Part shown: positions 1-6,007 of the stretch, piece after piece | Layout of the letters: each line of letters begins with the position of its first letter | Position numbering within the stretch: position 1 is the first letter of the stretch | Source of the DNA: Burkholderiales bacterium | GTDB lineage: Bacteria; Pseudomonadota; Gammaproteobacteria; Burkholderiales; JAEUMW01 | Direction: 5' to 3' | Length of the DNA: 7,263 nucleotides | Assembly: GCA_016791285.1 (NCBI GenBank) | Contig: JAEUMX010000449.1 | Span: forward strand, 1 to 7,263 | Position numbers and translations under genes: made by a program | The notes under the pieces: generated by a model | What the model saw: the letters and a program-made list of their open reading frames with translations, nothing else | What the model was told of the DNA's origin: nothing | Database searches by the model: none

Positions 1-140
1 TGATCACGCTCGCCCTCCGCGCACTGTGCCTGCGCGAGATCATGGACGAGCCGGTAGTAAGGGTCGCTGCCCCAACCCCTACCCTCAACCTGGGGAAAAT
101 TCAAACGACGATTCTGCGGAGTATCAATCCGACGGTGACA
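1..140. mobile_element. Probable terminal end of an IS21-type insertion sequence (partial, truncating hsdR)
   Basis: No recognisable gene lies in these bases. The hsdR reading frame is conserved up to about 141 and then changes into sequence that ends in TGACA at 136-140; read on the minus strand the element would start with TGTCA. Two imperfect 17-base copies, at 94-110 and 118-134 (period 24, about 11 of 17 bases identical, both ending in CGACG), lie just inside this end. IS21-family elements have 5'-TG...CA-3' termini with several such subterminal repeats, which is the basis of the call. The element would extend left beyond the window, so no transposase domain is visible. Short open frames run through on both strands, but none is recognisable. 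An ordinary deletion junction with unrelated DNA is the alternative. Confidence 0.35.
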
Positions 141-855
141 CGCGCAGGGCCGCAACGTTCTCGTCCTTTTCCGCGTGCTCCTCGCGCCAGACGGCCCAGT
201 ACTTGGCCGCCGTGCCAACGGTGGCGTACTTGCACTGGTTCTTGTTGGTGCCGATGACCAGCTGCACATAGGTGAACAACGCCGGGATGTACTCGTCGCG
301 CTGGTTTCGGATCATCTGCGAAACCGCCTGAGCCACTTCGGTCTTGGGCGACTTGCACTCGATCACCGCGAAGGGGATGCCGTTCACGAACAGCACGACG
401 TCCGGCCGCGCCGTCTCGTGGCTGCGGGTGCGGTCGACGGAGAACTCGGCGCTGACGTGGTAGACGTTGTTCTCCGGGTTGCGCCAGTCGATGTAGTTGA
501 GCGTGAAGCTGCGCAGGTCGCCCTCCATCGACTGCTCCTGCGCCACACCCAGGGTCAGCAGGTCGTAGACCGCCTCGTTGGTTTTCAGCAGGCCGTCGTA
601 CTTCACGTTCTTGAGCCGCTGAATGGCGCTCTGGATGTTCTCCTCGCTGAAGAGGTAGGAACCGCCCTTGTGCTGGATGCGGTTGATGCGCTTGAGGCTC
701 TCCCGCAGCACCTCCTCCAGCAGCACGTTCGACAGCCGCCCGCCGCGCATCGCGAGCGCCTGCTCCGACGTGAGATAGCGGAAGCCGAGATTGACCAGCA
801 GTTGCAGCGCCGGGATCTGCGAGAGGTGTTTCTCGTCGAAGAAGAAGCTGCTCAT
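124..855 (-). pseudogene. hsdR: Type I restriction enzyme subunit R (HsdR), N-terminal nuclease domain only, truncated
   Basis: HsdR is the motor and nuclease subunit of type I restriction enzymes, normally about 800-1,100 residues: an N-terminal PD-(D/E)xK nuclease, two RecA-like helicase domains and a C-terminal part that docks on HsdM/HsdS. Only 243 codons remain. The nuclease core is visible: D152 in RPDVVLF and the E166-C-K168 triad of AVIECKSPK, followed by a QAVSQMIRNQ helix typical of the family. The frame then enters foreign sequence, adds four or five unrelated residues (VSPSD) and stops at 124-126. No helicase motif is present, so ATP-driven translocation and restriction should be lost. 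The ATG at 855-853 is preferred over an in-frame GTG at 864 because AGGTGG sits 5 bases before it. It begins 9 bases after the upstream phosphatase stop, so it was the last gene of the operon. Confidence 0.85.
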
Positions 856-864
856 GCCAGCCAC

Positions 865-1689
865 CTACCTCACCCGCGATCCGGCTTCGACTTTGTCGAT
901 GATGGCCTTTACGGCCAGATCGATGGCGCCGCTCTCCTGATAGTCAGCGGCGGCGACCAGCGTTGCCCGACCATCCTTGATCAGCTGTTCCGCATGCTTC
1001 TTCGCGCCACGCTTCCCTGGGTTGTACACCGCTATGGAATGACCACCTTGATCCTTCACCAGACGCATGCAGGGGATGTCGGTCTCACCATCGCCAATGA
1101 AGATCATGTGCTCAAAGCGTACGGCACGCTGTTCCTTGGGGACAAACTTGTTGATGATGGAGTTGTTGTGAACGTCCAGACTGCCCTTGTTAATGCGAAA
1201 GAGGTATTGCGTCTTGGTGGTGTAGTTCACGGCCAGCGCCGGCCAGCAGGCGACGCCGTGGTGGTCGAACATGAAGCCCGAGGCGTAAACCTTCTTGAAT
1301 TCCTTGTAGATCGGCGTGCCCTCCACCATCTCCCGGATGCCCGAGGAAATGATGAAGTGCTCCAGCCTGACACCCTTCTTCTTGGCATAGGCGTTGATCC
1401 GCGGGAACCAATCCTCGACACCGGGGAACAATTCAATGTTCGCGCCAAAGCTCTTGAAATCTCTCTTGCTCACGGCGACCTTCGCCTTGCGGGCTTCTTC
1501 CAGCATGGCGTGCATATAGGCGAGAATAGAGTCCATCTCATGTTTCTGCGCGAGGTCATTCACTGACGACCAGAAATGCTTGGATAGCATGTTCAGCGCG
1601 GGAATGAAGTCATACTCCTGCATGTTTCCCGGGGCGAGAGTGCCGTCGAAGTCGTAGGAAATCGCCATCTGGATGAGCTTCTTAGGCAT
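865..1689 (-). CDS. HAD-superfamily phosphatase embedded in the restriction operon
   Basis: A complete 274-residue haloacid-dehalogenase-type hydrolase, by family a Mg-dependent phosphatase using an aspartyl-phosphate intermediate. Motif I is YDFDGTLAPG (nucleophile D13, general acid/base D15), motif II is IISSG (S115/S116), the motif III lysine is probably K159 in YTTKTQYLF, and motif IV is GDGETD at 199-204. The insertion between motifs I and II (about residues 22-108) is helical, like the cap of the phosphoserine phosphatase branch. No signal peptide or membrane segment is seen, so it should be cytosolic; the substrate cannot be told. The ATG at 1689 has GGGAG 7 bases upstream and overlaps the end of hsdS by 8 bases, while hsdR starts 9 bases after its stop. 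This places it firmly in the type I operon. Unlike hsdS, rhuM and hsdR around it, it shows no damage. Confidence 0.85.
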   Translation of the reverse strand: MPKKLIQMAISYDFDGTLAPGNMQEYDFIPALNMLSKHFWSSVNDLAQKHEMDSILAYMHAMLEEARKAKVAVSKRDFKSFGANIELFPGVEDWFPRINAYAKKKGVRLEHFIISSGIREMVEGTPIYKEFKKVYASGFMFDHHGVACWPALAVNYTTKTQYLFRINKGSLDVHNNSIINKFVPKEQRAVRFEHMIFIGDGETDIPCMRLVKDQGGHSIAVYNPGKRGAKKHAEQLIKDGRATLVAAADYQESGAIDLAVKAIIDKVEAGSRVR

Positions 1690-2286
1690 CAGATACTCCC
1701 TTGATTACGTTCGCTCGCCATTGGCCAGTGAGGAGCTTTTGCATCAGGCCGCGCTTCTGCGCCTTGAAGGCTGCGAGAAGGTTTTCCGTAATTTCGATGT
1801 CTTGCTTCATTGTCCGGAGCGCCGCTGCAATCTCGCGCTGTACGTCAAGTGGCGGCAACCGCAGGGGTGAGGCAAGAAAATCCGATGGATGAATCCGCCG
1901 TGCTTTGCGTTGTCCACGGGCTAGTCCGATCTGCCGCGTGTAGTAAACCGGGCGCGTCAGATATCCCAGCAGCCAGTCGGGGTCGATCGCGGGATCGTCG
2001 ATGTCGAAAGCCGGCAGGTCCAGGGTAGATTCGTAGCCATCGAGTTCGGCAGGGACGATGCCGAAGGCACCGTTCAGGAAATCCAGCTTGCTATAAACCA
2101 GTTGGCCTGAGTGGCGAACAAAGTATTGGGTCTGCTCGCTGCCGCCCGTTTGTCATCCTTCGGTACGACGCCCTTGCCATAGAGCTTGATTGACAGCTTC
2201 CTGGCGTCTCGCCCGGTGGTACCGATCACGGACGACTCTTTGAGGAAGGTTCCGAAGTGCGAATGCGCGCCCTTGAGGTTGCTCAA
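1682..2286 (-). pseudogene. hsdS: Type I specificity subunit (HsdS), C-terminal half, 5'-deleted and frameshifted
   Basis: HsdS carries two target-recognition domains (TRDs) separated by conserved helices and sets the DNA site for methylation and cleavage. Only about 200 codons of a usual ~400-450 remain. The part from 2286 to about 2148 reads SNLKG...HFGTFLKESSVIG...ARKLSIKLYGKGVVPKDDKR; the next part, one frame over, continues GSEQTQYFVR...KLDFLNGAFGIVP...STLDLPAFDI, then the conserved region LPPLDVQREIAAAL and a terminal helix ending AAFKAQKRGLMQKLLTGQWR. These join smoothly if one base, probably a G in the run at 2143-2148, is restored. TRD1 and the natural start are missing; the 5' end is fused to rhuM. 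It ends with TAA at 1682-1684, overlapping the phosphatase start by 8 bases. I infer it is non-functional. Confidence 0.85.
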
Positions 2287-2848
2287 TGTGCATCTTGTTC
2301 TGCACCGTGGCGAAGAAGCGTTGCGAAGTTTCCGTGTTCGGGTCGTAGTCGATGCTTATGGAGTAGATATCCAGCACCTTGCGCCAGAAAACCTTCTCGC
2401 TCGACCGGATGTCGCGGATGCGGGCCAGCAGCTCATCGAAGTAGTTGCCGCGGCTCTCACGCTTGAGGCGCTCGTCGTCCAGGGTGAAACCCTTGATCAG
2501 GTACTCGCGCAGCCGCTGGGTGGCCCAGATCCGGAACTGCGTACCGCGATGGGACTTGACCCTGTAGCCGACGGAGATGATGACGTCGAGGTTGTAGTGG
2601 GCGACATCCCGCTCGACCTGCCGGCGCCCCTCCGGCCGAACTATCCGGAAATTCCGGATAGTTGAATCCGGCGCCAACTCGCCTTCCTCGAAGATATTGC
2701 GGATGTGTTCATTGACGGTGCGCACGTCCTTCTGAAACAACTCGGCCATCTGCTTCTGACTCAGCCAAACCGTGTCACTGACCAAGCGCACTTCCAGCTT
2801 GGCGACGCCATCCTCGGTGGTGTAGAGCAGGAACTCACCGGCGTTCAT
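2153..2848 (-). pseudogene. rhuM: RhuM-family protein, C-terminally truncated by fusion to hsdS
   Basis: RhuM-family proteins (named after a Salmonella pathogenicity-island gene) often sit inside type I restriction operons; their biochemical role is unknown. The frame starts with ATG at 2848, overlapping the hsdM stop by four bases (ATGA). Residues 1-187 look family-typical: an N-terminal DNA-binding-like segment (VWLSQKQMAELFQKDVRTVNEHIRNIFEEGEL, about 27-58), the core HYNLDVIISVGYRVKSHRGTQFRIWATQRLREYLIKGF (84-121) and the helical stretch YFDELLARIRDIRSSEKVFWRKV. After TVQNKMH (residue 187, at 2288-2290) the similarity ends and 44 out-of-frame residues encoded by hsdS DNA follow to a stop at 2153. 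Full-length RhuM proteins are about 330-350 residues, so nearly half is missing. A stable truncated protein with DNA binding cannot be excluded. Confidence 0.82.
2639..2663. repeat. Perfect 12-bp-arm inverted repeat inside rhuM
   Basis: AACTATCCGGAA, one central base, then its exact reverse complement: a 25-base palindrome with no mismatch. It lies in codons for TIRNFRIV of RhuM and contains two TCCGGA half-sites. A further CCGGA lies close on each side. It could fold as an mRNA hairpin or bind a dimeric protein; it may also just reflect coding constraint. Confidence 0.8.
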
Positions 2849-4404
2849 ACCCCCAGCTCCTTGAGGTACTGCTTCATCTTCACCCGCACTTCGGCGAGCT
2901 CGGCCTCCAGGCGCTCGATTTCCCGCTCTACGGTAGCCACGTCGATTTCCTCCTCTTCCTCGAAGGTATCCACGTAGCGCGGGATGTTGAGGTTGAAGTC
3001 GTTCTCGCTGATTTCTGAGAGCGGCGCGACGTAGGCGTACTTGTCCACGGCCTGCCGCGCCTCGAAGGTGGCAACGATATTGTCCAGATGCGCATCGAGG
3101 AGCGCGTTCTGGGTCTTGGCGGCCTGGAACTCGCGGCTCGCGTCGATGAACAGCACGTCCCGGCAGGACTCGCGCTCGCCGCCCTTCTCCCGCGCGCGGT
3201 CGAAGACCAGGGTGGCCACTGGAATCGAGGTCGTGGGAAAGAGATTGGTCGGCAGTCCGATCACGGCATCGAGCAGGTTGTCCTCGATCAGCTTCTGCCG
3301 GATGCGTCCTTCGGCGCCGCCACGGAAGAGCACGCCGTGGGGCACCACCACGGCCACCCGCCCCACCTGGGGCAGGGCGGTTTCGATCATGTGGGTGATG
3401 AAGGCGTAGTCGCCCTTGGACTTGGGAGGCACGCCGCGCCAGAAGCGGTTGAAGCGGTCCGACTCGGCGTGCTCGGCACCCCATTTGTCGAGGCTGAAGG
3501 GCGGATTGGCCACCACCACGTCGAAGCGCATCAGGCGATCGGACTCGACCAGAGCCGGGCTGTTGAGGGTGTCACCCCACTCGATGCGGGCGGCATCCTT
3601 GCCGTGCAGGAACATGTTCATGCGCGCCAGGGCCCATGTGCTGCCGTTCACCTCCTGGCCATAGAGGGCGTAGTCGCTGCTGCCCTGGGTGCGAATCAGC
3701 TCACCCGCTTCGATCAGCAGGCCGCCGGAGCCGCAGGCCGGATCGCAGATGCGGTTGCCGGGCCTGGGATGGGCGAGGCGCGCGAGGAGCCGGGAGACCT
3801 GCTTGGGCGTGTAGAACTCGCCCGCCTTTTTGCCGGCATCGGCGGCGAAACGCTCGATCAGGTAGATGTAGGTGTTGCCGATCACATCCTCGGAGACGCG
3901 GGAGGGGCGCAGGTCGAGCTTGGCGAAGTCTTCCAGCAGGTTCTTGAGGCGCCGGTTGCGGTCCTTGGTCTGGCCCAGATTGGCCTCTGAGTTGAAGTCG
4001 ATGTTCCGGAAAACGCGGTCGAGCTTGGCCTTGTTGGCATCCTCCACGCCGTCGAGCACGATGTTGATCAGCTCGCCGATGTTGGCTTTGTTGCGCCGGT
4101 CATACAAGCTGTAGAAGTCTGCGGGGAAGCGGTCGATCACCTCGCCGGTCTTCTCGTCCTTGAACTCGACGAAGGGAAGGGTGAAACGCTCGCGGTCGAG
4201 CTTGCGGCGGATGCGCTCGTCGTCGTCGCCGTACTGCTTGCGGTAGGCCTCGTAATGATCCTTCCACAGGTCGCTGATGTATTTCAGGAACAGCATCACG
4301 AGGATGTAGTCCTTGTACTGGGCGGGATCGACGACGCCGCGGAAGGTGTCGCAGGCAGCCCAGGCGGTGGCGTTGACGTCTTGCTGCGTGAGTTGACCGT
4401 CCAT
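2845..4404 (-). CDS. hsdM: Type I DNA methyltransferase subunit M (HsdM), N6-adenine
   Basis: The modification subunit transfers a methyl group from S-adenosylmethionine to adenine N6 at sites chosen by HsdS. The 519-residue product is normal length for the family. Residues 1-160 match the helical HsdM N-terminal domain (AWAACDTFRGVVDP...YKDYILVMLFLKYISDLW). GEFYTP lies at 195-200, the SAM-binding motif I DPACGSGG at 221-228 and the catalytic NPPF at 300-303. PHGVLFRGGAEG...IRQKLIEDNLLDAVIGLP (355-385) is a family signature. The C-terminus (about 482-517) is a charged coiled coil that would pack against HsdS. The ATG at 4404 is chosen over in-frame upstream codons because it has GAGG 8 bases before it and follows the half-size hsdS stop by 10 bases. 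It ends by overlapping rhuM (ATGA). All catalytic motifs are intact, so it may be active with the upstream HsdS. Confidence 0.95.
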   Translation of the reverse strand: MDGQLTQQDVNATAWAACDTFRGVVDPAQYKDYILVMLFLKYISDLWKDHYEAYRKQYGDDDERIRRKLDRERFTLPFVEFKDEKTGEVIDRFPADFYSLYDRRNKANIGELINIVLDGVEDANKAKLDRVFRNIDFNSEANLGQTKDRNRRLKNLLEDFAKLDLRPSRVSEDVIGNTYIYLIERFAADAGKKAGEFYTPKQVSRLLARLAHPRPGNRICDPACGSGGLLIEAGELIRTQGSSDYALYGQEVNGSTWALARMNMFLHGKDAARIEWGDTLNSPALVESDRLMRFDVVVANPPFSLDKWGAEHAESDRFNRFWRGVPPKSKGDYAFITHMIETALPQVGRVAVVVPHGVLFRGGAEGRIRQKLIEDNLLDAVIGLPTNLFPTTSIPVATLVFDRAREKGGERESCRDVLFIDASREFQAAKTQNALLDAHLDNIVATFEARQAVDKYAYVAPLSEISENDFNLNIPRYVDTFEEEEEIDVATVEREIERLEAELAEVRVKMKQYLKELGV

Positions 4405-4414
4405 TTCATTTTCC

Positions 4415-4981
4415 TCAGTTGCTGCTCGCGTACCGGAGAAGAACTCCATCCGCGAGACGCTTTCGTTCCTGTCGGATCCGATCCAGCAGTTGCTGCTCGA
4501 TCATCGCCAAGTCGGCCGCTTCAACAATGAGTTGCTGCTTCCGGCGGCTTGGCACGGACAATTCCAGTGCTTCCAGAGTCGCCTTGCTGATCATGCGCAC
4601 CGATGTGCCCTCGGCCTGAGCAGTCAGCACAGCCTGGGTTGCCGGCAGGTTGATGTACCAGAACAGGTAGGTCGGCAGCACATCAATGGGGCGAATCAAG
4701 AGCATGGGCGCGGCCAGCACCGCCGTCCCGACGTCGGCCGATACCAGGGCGACCGAGTTGGTCCGCCCACGGGAACGGAACACCAGATCACCTTCCCGGA
4801 TCAGGTGGTGCTGCTTGAGGTCCCCCAAATCCACCCGGACTGCGTGCGGAACACGCAGCAGATTGGCGTCGTCGATGTCCTTCATCTGAACAACGGCGAC
4901 GGAGCCCGCCGCTTGGTGCTCGAGGCGCGACCGAAACGGAAACCCCATTCGGATGCTCGCCACCTGCCCTAATCGCTTCAC
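4415..4981 (-). CDS. Half-size type I specificity subunit (single-TRD HsdS)
   Basis: A 188-residue HsdS-like protein, about half the usual length. Residues 1-135 form a single target-recognition domain (LGQVASIRMGFPFRSR...VAVVQMKDID...LIREGDLVFRSRGRTNSVALV...AAPMLLIRP...PTYLFWYINLP...GTSVRMISKATLEALELSVPS), and residues about 145-180 form one long helix (QQLIVEAADLAMIEQQLLDRIRQERKRL). A full HsdS has two such units; engineered and natural half-size versions are known to dimerise and recognise palindromic bipartite sites. I infer the same here, with HsdM, whose start lies 10 bases downstream. The only start in frame is GTG at 4981, with no clear Shine-Dalgarno; an in-frame stop (TAG, 5027-5029) lies upstream. 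It is first in the operon and distinct from the broken hsdS at 1682-2286. It might instead be the remnant of a rearranged full-length gene. Confidence 0.8.
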   Translation of the reverse strand: MKRLGQVASIRMGFPFRSRLEHQAAGSVAVVQMKDIDDANLLRVPHAVRVDLGDLKQHHLIREGDLVFRSRGRTNSVALVSADVGTAVLAAPMLLIRPIDVLPTYLFWYINLPATQAVLTAQAEGTSVRMISKATLEALELSVPSRRKQQLIVEAADLAMIEQQLLDRIRQERKRLADGVLLRYASSN

Positions 4982-4995
4982 TTGAGTAGAAATGT

Positions 4996-5065
4996 CTTTT
5001 CTGCAGAGACTTGGGTCGTAAGCTTCCTAGCTATCTTTGTAAATTGTCGTAACCGCTTTTCTGCA
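4996..5065. repeat. Nested direct repeats in front of the restriction operon
   Basis: CTTTTCTGCA occurs at 4996-5005 and again at 5056-5065, exactly 60 bases apart. Between them GTCGTAA occurs at 5015-5021 and 5046-5052. The repeats lie in a relatively AT-rich stretch just upstream of the half-size hsdS start. They may be operator sites for the minus-strand operon or a scar of an insertion; neither is proven. Confidence 0.6.
5015..5043 (-). promoter_or_regulatory. Possible sigma70 promoter for the restriction operon
   Basis: On the minus strand TTTACA (5043-5038, five of six to the -35 consensus) is followed after exactly 17 bases by TACGAC (5020-5015, only three of six to the -10 consensus). 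Transcription would begin a few bases before the half-size hsdS start at 4981. The -10 match is poor, so this is a suggestion only. Confidence 0.22.
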
Positions 5066-5123
5066 TTCTATTGTGGTGGCTTGAACAGTAGCGCCAAGGG
5101 CAGAAGCCGCCGCGCGGATAGAA

Positions 5124-5151
5124 GCGTGATCGGGGCGTGACGTTGGCGTGA
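5124..5151 (+). promoter_or_regulatory. Three helically phased GCGTGA repeats, probable operator
   Basis: The hexamer GCGTGA occurs at 5124-5129, 5135-5140 and 5146-5151, each separated by 5 bases, giving an exact 11-bp period, about one turn of DNA. Tandem 11-bp direct repeats are the usual target of OmpR/PhoB-type response regulators. The array sits in the divergent promoter region, ending 53 bases before the preferred aquaporin start, so it could control the plus-strand operon. No promoter hexamers near it are convincing. The regulator is not encoded in this window. Confidence 0.45.
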
Positions 5152-5157
5152 TGCGTT

Positions 5158-5182
5158 CCCGCCAAACTGGCGGGAGGTGATC
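5158..5182 (+). promoter_or_regulatory. Hairpin running into a perfect Shine-Dalgarno-like sequence
   Basis: CCCGCCA, loop AAC, TGGCGGG (5158-5174) is a perfect 7-bp GC-rich stem. Its 3' arm overlaps GGAGGTGATC (5173-5182), which is fully complementary to ten bases at the 3' end of 16S rRNA. The hairpin could partly mask this site in the mRNA. No start codon lies 5-10 bases after GGAGG, so the site does not fit a normal start. There is no T-run after the stem, so it is not an intrinsic terminator. Confidence 0.5.
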
Positions 5183-5203
5183 TACCGCTACGGAAGCAAA
5201 GGC

Positions 5204-6007
5204 GTGCGTAACTCGGTGATTCGACATTGGCCGGAATACCTGATGGAGGCCGCGGGACTGGGTCTCTTCATGCTCTCGGCCTGCCTCTTCACGGTGCTGC
5301 TCGAGCATCCGGGATCGCTGGTGCGCGCGGCAGTGCCCGACCCGCTGTTGCGCCGGGCGCTGATCGGCATCGCGATGGGGCTCACCGCGATCGCGATCAT
5401 CTACTCGCCCTTCGGCAAGCGCTCGGGCGCGCACTTGAATCCGTCGGTGACCTTCGCGTTCTGGCGCTTGGGCAAGATCGAGGACTGGGACGCCGTCTTC
5501 TACGTGACGGCGCAATTCATTGGCGGCGCGCTCGGTGTCGTCATTGCCGCCGTGCTCTGTGGCCCGATGCTGCTCGCTCACGACGCCGTCAACTATGCCG
5601 TCACGCAACCCGGCGAGCCGGGGCCGTGGGCGGCCTTCGCCGCGGAGCTCGCGATCTCGTTCGGCCTGATGCTGACCGTGCTCGGGGTCTCGAACCAGCG
5701 CGGCCTCAACCGCTACACCGGACTCTTCGCCGGCGCACTGGTCGCGCTCTACATCACCGTCGAGGCGCCGCTGTCCGGCATGAGCATGAACCCCGCGCGC
5801 ACCGTCGCCTCCGCGCTGCCCGCGGCGTCGTGGCGGCACGCATGGATCTATTTCGTGGCACCGCCACTCGGCATGCTGCTCGCGGCCGAGACCTACGTGC
5901 GCTGGAAAGGAGGTCGCTTGGTGCTCTGCTGCAAGCTGCATCACGAGAACGCGAGCCGCTGCATCTTCCGCTGCAACTACGGTAAACACGAAGGGGAGGC
6001 CGCATGA
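5204..6007 (+). CDS. Aquaporin / MIP-family channel with Cys-rich C-terminal tail
   Basis: A 267-residue inner-membrane channel of the major intrinsic protein family, passing water or small neutral solutes. The two pore boxes are visible: GAHLNPSVTF (NPS at 79-81, an Ala-to-Ser variant) and SGMSMNPARTVASALP (NPA at 196-198, followed by R199 of the selectivity filter). About six hydrophobic segments surround them. The C-terminus after the last helix holds C242, C243, H246, H247, C253, C257 and H262, an unusual metal-ligand-like cluster. The start is uncertain: GTG at 5177, 5204 or 5216 and ATG at 5243 are all in frame. 5204 is chosen because the protein then begins RNSVIRHWPEYLMEAAGLG, a plausible N-terminus; the strong Shine-Dalgarno-like site at 5173 is badly spaced for every one. 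The gene ends in an ATGA overlap with the next gene, so the two are translationally coupled. Substrate (water, glycerol, H2O2) is not evident. Confidence 0.88.
   Translation: MRNSVIRHWPEYLMEAAGLGLFMLSACLFTVLLEHPGSLVRAAVPDPLLRRALIGIAMGLTAIAIIYSPFGKRSGAHLNPSVTFAFWRLGKIEDWDAVFYVTAQFIGGALGVVIAAVLCGPMLLAHDAVNYAVTQPGEPGPWAAFAAELAISFGLMLTVLGVSNQRGLNRYTGLFAGALVALYITVEAPLSGMSMNPARTVASALPAASWRHAWIYFVAPPLGMLLAAETYVRWKGGRLVLCCKLHHENASRCIFRCNYGKHEGEAA

Noticed and set aside
2..271. Small plus-strand genes at the left edge
   Set aside because: The open frames run across the junction into antisense hsdR and show no recognisable protein.
175..1566. Long open frame on the plus strand (463 codons) opposite hsdR and the phosphatase gene
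   Set aside because: Its translation has no recognisable domain and it lies antisense to two genes with clear motifs; long antisense frames are common in GC-rich DNA.
3088..3990. 300-codon plus-strand open frame opposite hsdM
   Set aside because: Low-complexity Ala/Gly/Val/His-rich shadow of hsdM, whose methyltransferase motifs define the real coding strand.
5158..5174. Intrinsic terminator
   Set aside because: The stem is perfect but neither strand has a U-tract after it.
5173..5190. Minus-strand resemblance to the 3' end of 16S rRNA (GCGGT...GATCACCTCC)
   Set aside because: The match does not extend to the conserved upstream rRNA sequence; it is explained by the Shine-Dalgarno-like sequence on the plus strand.
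5027..5989. 320-codon minus-strand open frame, and the overlapping plus-strand frame 5227-5985, at the aquaporin gene
   Set aside because: Both are Arg/Ala/Gly-rich shadows; the aquaporin frame has both pore boxes and membrane segments.
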